Shown here piece after piece: positions 12,073 through 23,239 of a DNA stretch of 64,000 nucleotides. Both the position numbers and the translations under genes were made by a program. The first letter of the stretch is position 1, and each line of letters opens with the position of its first letter. The DNA lies in the NCBI GenBank assembly GCA_015680685.1, contig MNCI01009539.1, positions 29,260 to 93,259 on the forward strand. The letters are read 5' to 3'. The notes beneath the pieces were generated by a model. The model saw nothing but the letters and a program-made list of their open reading frames with translations, was not told where the DNA came from and did no database searches. This DNA is from Gnetum montanum (lineage: Eukaryota; Streptophyta; Gnetopsida; Gnetales; Gnetaceae).

Positions 12073-12077
12073 ATTAA
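12073..12077. repeat. Target site duplication ATTAA (right copy)
   Basis: Identical to 2417-2421. Beyond it, interrupted protease coding sequence of the host Athila-like element resumes. Confidence 0.9.
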
Positions 12078-15062
12078 TAGTAATGCATGGAATATTTTTT
12101 GAATGTATGGATCCATTCTTGTCTTCCTTAGAGATGTCAAGGAACAAGTCTCTCATGTTTAACTTATCATCCACAGTGCTAAGCCATGCCCTCCCCATTA
12201 TGATAGGAAATTCCTTTTCATTATTTTTCATGTCAATGCCTAGAAAGTCTATTGGATAGGACCACCCATTGATAGTGATCACTACATCTTCTATATCTTC
12301 TAATGGTGAGAGATTTATCTACAAGCTATAACCAAATGTTGCACTTCTTTAAGATTGGTAGGTTCCATGCTTTGTATGTTTCTAGAAAGATCAAGTTTAC
12401 TCTAAAACCTGAATCTAGTAGAGCCTTTCATGTTAGATTTCTAGCTACTCGTAGATAAATCAAAGGAAATCCTGGATCCATTATTTTCCTAAGAAGTATT
12501 CCTACCTTAATCCAATTTGATACGATCTCTATTAGCATGACAGTCTATACATTCATATTTGACAATTGCGGAAGCTTGTTGTTTCTAGAAGGATTTGCAT
12601 TGAAGAATATCATTTCAATGACATTCTAACTCTACCAGCTTTTCTAGACTTGTCCTAAAGAAAGGACATTTCTTTGATTTGCCCTTAGTGTTGCTAGTAA
12701 GATCCTCTATTTGTATATTCACTATTCTTGTAGCTTTTCTCTCTTGCAGTTGTGATGGAAATTTCCCTTACATAGTAGGTGGTGGCACTAGTGGCAAAGA
12801 ATTAGGAGTTGGAGTTAATGAATCAACTACTTGCAGATGCATGTGTGGATTGAAGTTTATCCTTGGCATTTTAGGTCTATGGTATTTAGGTGGGTCGTTT
12901 TGCAAAGCTTGAACTGCTACATTTATTGAAGAGATTGGACATTGGACGTAGTGTCCATAAGGATCATGTTATGGATATCGATATTATTGATGTAATGGTG
13001 GCATTGCCCAATATTGAGGCTACTCCCACTATTGGTGGTACTACTCCTATGGCTACAGATAGGCTTCACTGTACATGGGTTGGAAGGCTTACCTGTAGTT
13101 ACCTTAAGGGTAAGGTAATCATTTGGGAATCTATCTCTTCGTAAAATTTGGGTTTAAGTGCATATACCCATGTTTCTTGTAAGTATGCCATTACAAAACA
13201 ACATCCTTTAGGATGTTTGTATTGGCATATGACACATCCTTCCTCATCTTCAAAGCTTGCTCCTGAACATTCAACCACTAAGGCCACTTTTTCCTTTCGT
13301 CCAAAGTCTCTTTTCTTATTGTTGTCTTTTCCTTTACTAAAAGCTTGCTTAGTTTATTTATCCACTATATTTAAGGCTATTGTAACCTTCTTATCAATTT
13401 AATCCCACATCTTCTCTACCCTAGTTACTATGTCAATGACAATTCTTTTGGAATAGGTAGAGTCTTCTTCTAAATCACTTGGTTCAATGTCTCTTTTTTC
13501 TTGTGGATCACAAACTCTTACATCCCTTTTTCAGATGCATAGATCTCTATTATGTTTATATGCTAATTCTCTTTTCCATAATTCGTCCTTTTCCTTGGTC
13601 ACTTGATCGATTAATCTTTGTATTTGATGAGTAGAAATTTCAAATAATTGACCTTAGGCATAAACCCAAAGGATCTCTCAAGTCTTGTTCCAAAGCCCAT
13701 GAATGATGTGCCTTAGTTACTCCCATTGAGAAAATCCATAGCCTAGGCACCTATGTAATAGTGAATAATATCAACCCATTGCTGATCAAGGGATTTATGG
13801 ATCCCTTTTTTCCATCCTTGGATCTATTTTTGTAGATTGGACACCTATGAATAATTTTGATATTTGTCATTGAAAAGTTCTAGTATGGTACTTCATCTCC
13901 TAATTAATTCTGGTTCAAGTGATTTGTACTAGTTTTCAACTTCTTTCATAAGTGTCCTTGGGAGCAACTTTAGTTTTTGCCAATCACTTTCTATGTTTTT
14001 TAGGACATAGGCATCATGAAATACTTGAAGGTGATGTATAGGATCAACATTGTAACCAACCTCAAATTTAGGCATGTTATCATGTCTAGCTGCTCAATGT
14101 TGCTATCCCTTACATGCCTAGTTGGTATATAGATAGCTTCCTAGATATTAATCATACTGTAGGTTGCCAACAGAGGTTCATCATCATGATAAGGTTCATA
14201 AGCTCTATTATAGCGATGCGTCATTCAATGCTCATAGCTTTCTTGATCCACTCTTTTATCGCTATGCCTTCTTGGTTTATGGTCTTTATCTTCTTCATTA
14301 GAGTATCTTGGGTGATGGTCACAGTGATCATGAGTTCTTCATTCTTCCCTATCATGGTCTCAATACCTCTATCTCCTTCTATCAAAGTCCACGAATGATC
14401 ATGAAGATGAAGATGAGGTAGTAGGAGAATGATGCCAGCTTGTCCTCCTTTTATGACTCCAGTATTCCTCCTTATGAAATTTAGTAGAAACTCTTGGCCT
14501 TGAGTTCTACCTATACTTGGAGTATGTTGCCTCCCTTATTGGTGTCTCTACTAGGGTAGAATGTAATTGAACTTTCACAAATTCTTTAAGTTATATGATA
14601 GGTGTTTAAGAAGGATCCTCATGATTCTGGTGTAGTTTTTCTGTAATAAATGCATTAGCATTGAGTTCTTCTAGGACAACTAAAGTGTTAGTTATGTACA
14701 TGCTTAATTTCTAGGGTATCATCTCTATTCATTTGTGCTTTTGTGGGCTAGTAGGATCTTGTCATGTGCTTAGTCACATGGTACACTTCCTATACCTAGT
14801 TTAGATTAATCCCTCTTAAGAAAATTTGAAGCATGCTAAGTGTTGTTCACTCTAGAGGTAGGACTATGTTACCTTGTATATCTCTCCACTTCATTTTCTT
14901 ATCTTGATGAAAGATAAAAGTAAAGTTTGGATGGTAAGGATCAATGTGAGCATATGTGATTCTAGTTTGCATGGGCATCCTTCAATCTTCTTCATCACTA
15001 GTTCTATCATTGCCTCTTTGTAGTTCTTTGGAAGGTGGTGCTTTGTCTTTAAGTGAAGCCAT
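12078..15062 (-). pseudogene. Gag and protease of the outer Athila-like element (upstream half)
   Basis: Gag starts near 15062 on the minus strand (MASLKDKAPPSK, then a NFTFIFH block shared with the copies at 32461 and 63489). A capsid-like stretch follows at about 14060-13380, and a zinc-knuckle-like CVICQYKHPKGC (CX2CX3HX3C) lies near 13235-13200. The protease active site reads ALLDSGFRVNLI near 12440-12405, keeping the catalytic Asp. The second protease block, FPIIMGRAWLSTVD, is at about 12220-12180. The reading ends at IPCITIN where the gag-protease element inserted, and continues at 2421 and leftward. Stops and frameshifts are frequent, so it is dead. The family call rests on the PBS, the gag type and similarity to the fuller copies in this window. 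Confidence 0.7.
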
Positions 15063-15180
15063 GTTGAAACTTTGATGCTTGTTTAGTATGTGTGTTTTCA
15101 AGTTTACTTAAGGATTATACATTTTAACTTTGAATTTTGATATAATGAACTTTGTAAAATCAATTACTTAGCACACATTA

Positions 15181-15203
15181 ACTATCCCTGGAAAAAACAC
15201 CAA
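15181..15203 (-). other. Primer binding site of the outer Athila-like element
   Basis: The minus strand reads TTGGTGTTTTTTCCAGGGAT directly after the LTR. It is a worn version of TTGGCACCATTGCCAGGGAC seen at 63592-63569. Confidence 0.6.
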
Positions 15204-16071
15204 TGATGTGTGGTGGAGTAATCCAACACCCAACCATACAAGTTACAAGTATTCATGTATAACTCGATTGTAATCCATAGATAGACAATGTTGGTATGCT
15301 AGTAATTGAGTTGAAGTTTGAGATCATTGTCTTTTCATGTGGAGCTAGTGAAATCTAAGCATATGGTTTAGCTCACTATGAGGTGTATGATAGATGATAT
15401 TGTTAGGCCCCTTTTACTCCTAGCCATAAATGTGATTGAGGATGAAATTTAATCTAAGTCTAAGTAATTAAAAAAATGCAAATATACTCTAGCCTAAGGC
15501 GATGAGTATCTAGTCCTAATTTTCCATACACACCTTAGACTTTATGTAATTGTTATTGGGTTACCAAGTGTTATGCTACTGGGTATACCAAGCAATAACA
15601 CTATTGGGCTTACCAAAATATTATACTTAAGTGCTCAAAATCAGTCATACTCATTCCACTTATGATAAACAAGCAAAAGTTGAGTGCTTTGGAAAAGTAA
15701 AATGTTAAGGTAGAAAATAGGAAAAATTATTCTAAGTAAAAATAGTAAACACTATGTGGATGCTGCAATGATGTGAAGTACAATCTATTTAAAGAAAGAC
15801 TTTGCTCTATTACTAGACCTTACACTACAGGCATTCATTTATATTGCTAAAACTATGTAACAAAACTGCAAGAGTTTTGATAAGGTATGGAATGGAGAGT
15901 TTTTGGATCGTGTGCCCAAATGTCTTATTTATAGGGTTGCACATATGCCGATGCATTATATCAACGATGATGTATCAAGGGAACCAACATTGGATCAATA
16001 ACATCATTGATACAATGTTGTTGCTACGATGTTGATTTGACCAAAAATTTGACTTCATCAACATTACATCA
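15204..16071 (-). repeat. 5' LTR of the outer Athila-like element
   Basis: It starts TGATGTGTGGTGGAG, matching TGATGAGCGGTGAGG of the LTRs at 54536 and 63593, and ends near ACATTACATCA. Shared inner blocks include 'ggttaccaagtgttatgctactggg' type sequence and the 'aaccatacaagttacaag' start. Length is about 868 bp. Near its right end the motif ATTGATA/ATCATTGAT is repeated several times. Confidence 0.65.
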
Positions 16072-17119
16072 AAAAAGGTAAACATAACATATATGCATAT
16101 GTTATGTGTTATAACATATATGTTTAATATGAATGTGACTTTGCATTGTATTGAATTTTCAAACTTTGTTTTTAGATTAATCTTTATTTTATCTTATTTT
16201 ATTTTTGTAAGTATATTTCCCCTTTTTTTTCTCTCCACTAATACCTTCACACTTCAATATTCATAACACACATACCAGGACTCCAAATTAGATTCTGTTT
16301 GAACCTACAATATCTTTATCGAGTGTTTTACCTAATCGTATGTTAACATTTTATCAAGAAATTACTTATCATGGTCATCCAATTCAAATGTTAAAACTTT
16401 TATATTATTTTAACAAATTAGAAAATGTGATATCTTAAAAACTATAACTCCAATTCTAGTAGACCAAAGAAAAAAACCTACATTTTTTAATATCTCGAAC
16501 ACATTGGTAAGCTCATATTTTAGGTAGGATATCATCCTAAGGTATTTTTCTTAATAAATCTAATTTATGCAATATTTAATTATAATTAAAAATGAACTCT
16601 AAATCCTAGTTTAATAATAAAAAATAACAAGGAAAACGTTTTGGGTAGAGTTAGGGTCCATAATTGCTTCATGAACAAAGTATTATATAATCACATGTGC
16701 ATAATGAAAATAAAAGATGCATAACTAGATGTGCATAATTAAGCATAAATATATGTAAAGAAATAAATATCCATAGCCAAACACTTGTAAAGGAATGATA
16801 ATCGACAAAAGAAAAACTTCTTAGGATAATTAGATTTCAACATTTAATCATAAAATATAAAGTAGATCTATGACTGAGCTTTAGCAGTAGTAAACTAAAT
16901 AATACAAAATTTTAACAATATATCCTAGCAAGGAAATTGCATTCACTTATGTAGAAAACTAATAATAACAACAACAACAACAATAATAGTAATAATAGTA
17001 ATGTAATTCTATGATTCAACTAAAAATATTAGAGCTAATTCATTACAACACATTTGACAATATTAAATAATTAATTATATGCATTAAATTAAATAACTAA
17101 ATCTTTGCAAATTCTTAGG
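16072..17119. other. AT-rich spacer, no gene seen
   Basis: No coding region or element is recognisable. It includes a degenerate ATA/CAA-type trinucleotide microsatellite at about 16961-17002. Confidence 0.6.
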
Positions 17120-17345
17120 TTGTGATAATACCACTTAACATGGAAACTACCTATAGGCTATGCTCCCTACATGCTGGTGTACAAAAAGTTACCTAAACTT
17201 TCGATTCAAACTAAGTTTAGTACACTCACAACTATATGTGACCTTAACCTTAACATCAACCTAGTACAAAAAAAAATGATTAATGATCCTTAATATGCTA
17301 AATGAAAACTAAATGGTAGCCCTTATGATGAATGAAGTACATTAG
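17120..17345 (+). pseudogene. Gypsy integrase C-terminal fragment
   Basis: Bases 17130-17340 resemble 38050-38250, the end of the integrase of the element at 31374: 'tggaaactacctataggct' versus 'tggaaacttcctattggct', then 'gtgaccttaaccttaacatc' and 'aatatgctaaatgaaaact...ggtagcccttatgatg'. The strand is plus. Many stops; a relic. With the LTR at 17878 it may be the 3' end of one decayed plus-strand element. Confidence 0.55.
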
Positions 17346-17877
17346 GCATATAACAAGTAACAACATGATGCTTAAATATGAAGAGTTGAATTTCAACTAG
17401 GAGACAAGATTCTCTATTAGAATCTCATACATGTCCTTTAATGTCTTTTGTTTGATCCTTGTTATTAAATCCTTAAACCTCAAATTGAATATAGTGATAT
17501 TCAATATTCCATTTTTGAAGTCATTTTTCCTATCATTGAAACATATTTTTTCTTAATCTTATAAACTTCTATGGATAGGTAGGCGTCAAGCCTAGCAAGC
17601 ATCTTTTTACAGAATTGTAAAATTTTTTGAAGAATTGCAATTTCTATAGTTAGCATATTTGCTTTTGCTAATAAAATATCATATGAAGTTTAAGCTCTTA
17701 TTTGATGTTTCTCTAAAAAAATTATTTTTGGGCATATTTCAAATGTGTTCATTGCATTGTAGGTAAATTGGGTCCTCAAAGTGTGACAACCATATAATAT
17801 AATTGGCTAAGCAAGTTGTTTGTACATTTTCTAATGGTCATCTCATACCGAAATCTATTCTTGTGCACATTTCTGAT
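17346..17877. other. AT-rich spacer between integrase relic and LTR
   Basis: I see no gene. By position it could be the untranslated region between integrase and 3' LTR of the plus-strand relic. Confidence 0.4.
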
Positions 17878-18760
17878 TGATGAGACCTAATATGTCAAGT
17901 AGCTAAGTCATTTGGGACATGATAAAGCGTTATGTTATCAAATGTATTAGTTGGCTACGATATTGCAGATGTTATATCATAGATGCTATNTCTTTATTTC
18001 TCTATAATTATGTAAGCACCCATTGCATATTTACTACCATTTGGTTAATAGTGTAGTTGAACTTTTGCAATTGTATTCTGTAATCTTAGCAAGTAGTCAG
18101 TGAGTGCCCGTAGTGTGGATTTGAGTTAGTTGTACAACATCTTATTTAAGTGGCATTGTACCTAGACATATTCCATGAACAACAATAAGATCAAGATTGA
18201 TTCATATTCACTACAACACTTTGACTTTGAATAGATTTACTTTCAATATAATTTATTTTCTATGTATTTAGTTAGTATTTACATTTTTATGTATCTTAAT
18301 CAATCAGGGGAATGAGCATAACTAGTTTTGAGCATAAACATGTATTCACTTGGTAATCCCAGTAATGCTATTACTTGGTTCACCTAGTAGCATAATAGTT
18401 GGTAATCCCAATAGTGGGTATGTGAGTTCAGGACATATATGGTAAGCTAGTAATGGACACTCATCATCCTTAAAATAGTTTAAGATTTAAACATATTGTT
18501 AATTAAATTAAATAATTAATTTTCATACTTTCACATAACTTAGCCTTAGCCATATAACATCAATAATCATATGCCTCACTTTGGATTAAACCATAAGTGA
18601 TAAAGCTACCAGTAGTCTAGGTGAAAAGACAACCACCTGTGATTAATACTTAACAATCTAGATATTGTACTAATTCTATCTACGGAATTCAAACGGATTG
18701 CATGCGAATGCTTGTAATTTGTATGGTTGAGTGTAGGGGATACATGTGGTTCATTAACTA
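17878..18760 (+). repeat. Athila-like LTR, plus orientation (3' LTR or solo LTR)
   Basis: It begins TGATGAGACC and ends near GTATGGTTGAGTGTAGGGG...TTCATTAAC, like the 3' end of the LTR at 31374-32306. Blocks match the reverse complement of the LTR at 23985-24862, for example 'ggtaatcccagtaatgct' and 'acatattccatgaac'. No PBS follows, so it is not a 5' LTR. Target duplications were not found. A single N lies at 17990. Confidence 0.6.
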
Positions 18761-19935
18761 TGAAATGATTATAAAACATGCAAATTGTTGAAACCCTCTA
18801 TGTAATAAAATTTTTCCAAAAATATCTATTTGAAATTGAGATGTCTAAATACTTATCCAAAAATATAATTTCAATTTTCTGTAAGACTATAAAAATTATT
18901 TTAAAAAGATCTTATACTATACACCATCATTTTGGTTTTTACTAATATTGAGTTTCATCCTTCAAACATTAGAAAAATCATCTAAAATAAACTTTATTTG
19001 AACTTCCATTTTTGTTATAAGAACTACAAGGGATTAAGGATCTCAATTAACGTAAATAGTAATTACGAATAAGTATCATTATTGTCGGTGATCAGTCGCA
19101 ATCGCAATTTTTGTAGAGATAAGACGTTAAAGCTCACAAAATCGGAGGGAACCTAATCCACAGCGTAGAAATTTCGAAAACGTACAAAACCGTTGGACTC
19201 TAACGAGTCATTCTGTACGCTTGTGTCACAAGGGATGAAACGAAATGGTCAAAATTATCCAGATACCCAGAGCGTATGGTTAATTGCAAACATTCTGCAG
19301 CGATCCGGTACTTTGTCTCGTTTTCATTGATCCGATCTTGAATTTTAGGTATAAAAGTATTATCAAGCTAAAATCTAAGAACCAGCTGGTAAAATAAGGA
19401 CGAAACTGTCCGCTGCATATTGAGCTTTCTGATATATTTCAAAGGTACGGGATTTTTCCATGGTCGTCTAAAACCCGTTTTCTTGGAGATTACTGAAGAT
19501 GCTTTCCATGGAAGAAAAAATGGTCCCCATGAAAACATAAATTAAGCGAAAGCAAAAGCAAACTCTCATGACTGACGAAGGATAAATCGTGAACACCGTG
19601 AATCCCGTTGAGTGTTTACTGGACTTTCTAGAAAAGTCCAGGTCTTGCAAGAAAATGTGCACAGCATCGAAGAGATCGAGGATGTTTGTCACGGGCTGTC
19701 GTATTCATGTTATCAAACTCTGCACTTTAATTTGGTTCAGGAGGTCATTCAAAGAAACAAGAACCGTCCATTGATATCTGTGTTCTATAATCTTCCGAGC
19801 TTTCGACAAATTAGCGTGTTTTTACTATGCTAATAAATTATTTCACCGTAGTTTAATGGGGAAATCTTTAATTTGCCTTCTACATCCTTTTGACGATGAC
19901 TGCGTGTTTTCCGTAAGAAGAAATCTTTACATCAC
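18761..19935. other. Low-copy region upstream of the repeat array
   Basis: From about 19080 the sequence becomes visibly richer in CpG (cgatcc, acgtac, cgttgg) and matches no repeat elsewhere in the window. Short open frames exist on both strands around 19468-19833, but I recognise none and see no splice structure. The stretch most likely belongs to the distal upstream region of the PR-1 gene. Confidence 0.5.
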
Positions 19936-21150
19936 TTTTGCAACTTTAGTGCGAGATTCTTCGGTGGAAAACCGGGGCAAAATTGTTGTATGACTATGAA
20001 TGAATGGATAGGACCCATCAAAGATAGGACCATCAAAGAGACCACCGTAAATGATGGGGAAACTGAGAAAGTCATGGACCGCATGAATCGGTCCGGCCCT
20101 GTGTATACAGAACCATTTCAACGATGTATACAGAGACAAAATTTCAATGGAAATTATGAAATACATATCCGCTGTGTATCTAACCGCTCCGCATCTAACC
20201 GGAACAGTTTGTCAAAATTTATGTGGAATTGTGAATCTCGAGCGCATAGCTTTTGCAACTTTAGTCCGAGATCCTTCTATGGAAAGCACGGGCAAAATTG
20301 TTGTATGACTATGAATGAATGGATAGGAGCCAACGGGAACAGTTTGTCAAAATCTATGTGGAATTGTGAATCTCCAGGGCATAGCTTTTGCAACTTTAGT
20401 GCGAGATCCTTCCATGGAAAACGGAGGCAAAATTGTTGTATGACTATGAATGAATGGATAGGAGCCAACGGGAACAGTTTGTCAAAATTTATGTGGAATC
20501 GTGAATCTCCAGCGCATAGCTTTTGCAACTTTAGTGCAAGATCGATCCTTCCATGGAAAACCGGGGCAAAATTGTTGTAGAAATATGAATGAATGGATAG
20601 GAACCATCAAGAGAGACCACCGTAAATGATGGGAAACCAAGAAAGTCATGGACCGCGTGAATCCGGCGCCGCTGTGTCCGCATCTAAGGGGAATAGTTTG
20701 TCAAAATTTATGTGGAATTGTGAATCTCCAGCGCATAGCTTTTGCAACTTTAGTGCGAGATCCTTCCATGGAAAACGGGGGCAAAATTGTTGTATGACTA
20801 TGAATGAATGGATAGGACCCAACGGTAACAGTTTGTCAAAATTTATGTGAATCGTGAATCTCCAGCGCATAGCTTTTGCAACTTTAGTGCGAGATCCTTC
20901 CATGGAAAATGGGGGCAAAATTGTTGTATGACTATGAATAAATGGATAGGACCCAACGGGAACAGTTTGTCAAAATTTATGTGGAATCGTGAATCCCCCG
21001 CGCATAGCTTTTGCAACTTTAGTGGGAGATCCTTCTGTGGAAAACCGGGGCAAAATTGCTGTAGGATTATGAATGAATGGATAGGACCCATCAAGAGAGA
21101 CCACCGTAAATGACGGGGAAACCGAGAAAGTCATGGACCGCGTGCATCGT
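19936..21150 (+). repeat. Higher-order tandem array of 135-bp units upstream of PR-1
   Basis: The anchor TTTTGCAACTTTAGTGCGAG occurs at 19936, 20251, 20386, 20521, 20740, 20874 and 21009 (some with one mismatch). Spacing is 134-135 bp within runs. Each run ends in a different block (CATCAAGAGAGACCACCGTAA ... GTCATGGACCGC) at about 20010-20090, 20600-20665 and 21085-21150. The pattern is therefore three units plus one block, repeated about twice (roughly 585 and 488 bp) with a third start that runs into the PR-1 promoter. Because 135 is divisible by three, long open frames appear on both strands (for example 19990-20580 plus and 20843-21094 minus); I treat these as by-products. The last block ends about 70 bp before the TATA box. 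Confidence 0.9.
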
Positions 21151-21220
21151 TCATTAGAAAAGCTCCGACTCTTTCTTTCCCACCTGCAACTGCACCTGCG
21201 CAGGCCTGCATGTTATGACT

Positions 21221-21226
21221 TATAAG
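21221..21226 (+). promoter_or_regulatory. TATA box of PR-1 (TATAAG)
   Basis: TATAAGAAGC lies in a CpG-containing, low-copy stretch. A start site about 30 bp downstream would fall near 21250, beyond the ATG at 21234 and before the ATG at 21309. Confidence 0.6.
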
Positions 21227-21308
21227 AAGCATCATGTGTGCGGAGAAGCTCAAAGCCAAGCAAAACACAGCGCATCACAAAGGTTTTCACATAGCCAAGC
21301 TCCACAAA

Positions 21309-21833
21309 ATGAAGGCTTTTAACATCCGCGCAACAGCAGTTTGTGTGAGAATGAAAGCTGCTAATTCAGTAATGATGTTGATGATGTTGCTGATAATGAA
21401 TCGGTCCGGCGCTCAGGACACAGGTGCGTATCTGGGCCCGCATAATGCTGCAAGGACCGAGGTCAGTGTCGGGGCGCTCCAATGGGACGACACTGTGGCC
21501 GCGTATGCGCAGAACTACGCGAGCCAGCGCGCCGGAGATTGTGCGCTGCAGCACTCGGGCGGAAAATATGGCGAGAACATCTTCTCGGGCAGCACAGGAA
21601 AGGATTGGCAGCCTGGCGATGCTGTGGCGTCATGGGTGGGTGAGAAACAGTACTATGACTACGCCTCCAACGCCTGCACCGGCGGTAAAGAGTGCCGCCA
21701 CTACACTCAGGTGGTGTGGAGCCAGTCGCAGCGCCTGGGCTGCGCCTCCGTTACCTGCGACAACGATGCCGGCACCTTCATCATCTGCAACTATGATCCC
21801 CCTGGCAACGTCGCCGGCCAGAAGCCCTATTGA
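21309..21833 (+). CDS. PR1: Pathogenesis-related protein 1 (CAP superfamily), secreted
   Basis: Intact, intronless frame of 174 codons. PR-1 proteins are secreted, bind sterols, and accumulate in the apoplast on pathogen attack. The precursor has a signal peptide (hydrophobic [10 protein letters not shown], likely cut in SGA|QDTG) and a 139-residue mature domain. Counting from that Gln, the CAP tetrad is His47, Glu54, Glu77 and His96. The six disulphide cysteines are 43, 88, 94, 110, 115 and 125, and the CAP signatures [13 protein letters not shown] and CNYDP are present. The last 11 residues, [11 protein letters not shown], fit the CAPE1 defence peptide released after CNYD. The frame is open from 21234, but that ATG is only 13 bp after the TATA box; 21309 is the first ATG after a likely start site, and 21351 (160 codons, the usual PR-1 length) is an equally good alternative. 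GC-rich coding sequence contrasts with its surroundings. Confidence 0.93.
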   Translation: MKAFNIRATAVCVRMKAANSVMMLMMLLIMNRSGAQDTGAYLGPHNAARTEVSVGALQWDDTVAAYAQNYASQRAGDCALQHSGGKYGENIFSGSTGKDWQPGDAVASWVGEKQYYDYASNACTGGKECRHYTQVVWSQSQRLGCASVTCDNDAGTFIICNYDPPGNVAGQKPY

Positions 21834-22189
21834 GCTCAGCTCAACTCAACTCAACTCAACTATTCCATCATCGTCTTTCCACTTTCAATCCGTTATTGTC
21901 TAGTGCTAGGTATGTATGTTCTAGGATTTTAGGTTGGTATGCATCGCCTGTGGTTCTTGCCCTTCCCCTTGCCTTGCACCAGTTGGGGATTAGGATCACT
22001 CATGAATGCTGGAATAAGCGGTGTGCTCTTGCTATACTTTCCACGACTGTGGCTGCTTTGAATATAATTATAATATGCTTGGTTTCTTGTTAGAGCTCTT
22101 TGATGCAATGATTTTGCTTCATTGCTAAGGTATCATAATGGTAAAGTTAAAAGCTTATAACTCGCAATACTATATTATGCTTTAAAGGT
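21834..22189 (+). other. PR-1 3' flank with CAACT microsatellite
   Basis: The stop codon is followed at once by about five tandem CTCAA/CAACT pentamers (21837-21860). AT-rich ATAATTATAATATG near 22065-22078 could serve as a polyadenylation region, but no AATAAA is present there. No other gene is seen. Confidence 0.55.
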
Positions 22190-22350
22190 CTGACCTTTAA
22201 CGAGATGGCGCAGGCAAGGAGGTTTGAAAGTTCAACTCTTTTCATCGTTCATCGTTCGGGGTATGACAGGAGTGGAGTAGGAACACTTTTGTCTATGTGC
22301 TATCCAACCTGTATGTTTATTTGTCATTAAAAAAACAAAAACAAAAAAAG
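22190..22350 (+). mobile_element. Possible tRNA-derived SINE
   Basis: An A-box-like GATGGCGCAGGCAAGG (22204-22219) and a B-box-like GTTCAACTC (about 22230) are followed by a body and an A-rich tail AAAAAAACAAAAACAAAAAAAG (about 22328-22350). This is the layout of a plant SINE. The B box is weak and no clear target duplication was found. Confidence 0.3.
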
Positions 22351-23239
22351 TTAATATACGGCCATAACCAAGAACAGATATTAACTTCAAAAACTCAAAA
22401 ACATGAAAACCACTATTACAAAATTGTATTTATAGCATTCAGCATAGATGATAAAGCCAAAGTCTTACTGCAAATTTTGGATCAATGAATATCTTAGCAA
22501 AAGGGAACTTGTAAAAAGATATGTAAAGTGGAGAAAGTGAAATAAGCTAGAGTAAAAGGTTCTGTAGCATCTTTAAATACAAGAGCTGATTTAGTAATTA
22601 CCAAAACTAAATATTCAAAAAACTTCACAATTAAGATATAAAATATTTTTATTTTTTATTTTAAAAAATATTGGAGAGTGAAGGTGTTGTATAGTATATC
22701 TTTTTTTTTTGTTTCAAAATAAAATTGACATTTTTAGTATTGTCGAGATATAGGAAATTAAAAACTTCAAAATTTTTATTTCAAATGTTTTTGTTTTATG
22801 TTTTCCTTGTAAAAATAAAGCATATTATGGAAGACATTTTAGAGGTTTTTTTTTATTATTATTTGAAATTCTCTTTGTAAGCAAGTTCAAATAGAAAAGG
22901 TAAGTTAATATGATTAGTATGTTTGACTCGAAATATTATAGAGAAAAACATTTTTATTTGTATTTTTTTTGGTAATTTACACCTAGAGAAGCTACTCTCT
23001 ATGAATGAGAAGGTTCATCATAGAATTTTCCCTTTTAATCTCTTAGTATAGATATTACTAGTTTTGTTCAAAGAGGAAAAATTTATATATGTAGTAACTA
23101 TAACACTAAAATGAGTTCTGATTAGATCCCTATTAGTCAGTAGAATCCTCAAGGCTCTTTAGAATATGAGAGAAATGTAGAATGGAATCAGTGTTTTGAA
23201 GATAAATAATTTAATCATAGAAGAAAACATTTGTTAGAT
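22351..23239. other. AT-rich stretch, no gene seen
   Basis: Low-complexity T- and A-rich DNA. The right part may be the worn endonuclease N-terminal part of the LINE that becomes readable from about 23240. Confidence 0.5.

Noticed and set aside
19468-19833. Overlapping open frames on both strands upstream of the array
   Set aside because: They have no domain, no splice structure and no preference for either strand; I could not support a gene.
21234-21308. N-terminal extension of PR-1 from the ATG at 21234
   Set aside because: It lies only 13 bp after the TATA box and would put 35 or more extra residues before the signal peptide.
21424-21903. 159-codon frame overlapping PR-1 on the plus strand
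   Set aside because: It is the +1-type shadow of GC-rich PR-1 coding sequence, Arg/Ala/Ser-rich without a domain.
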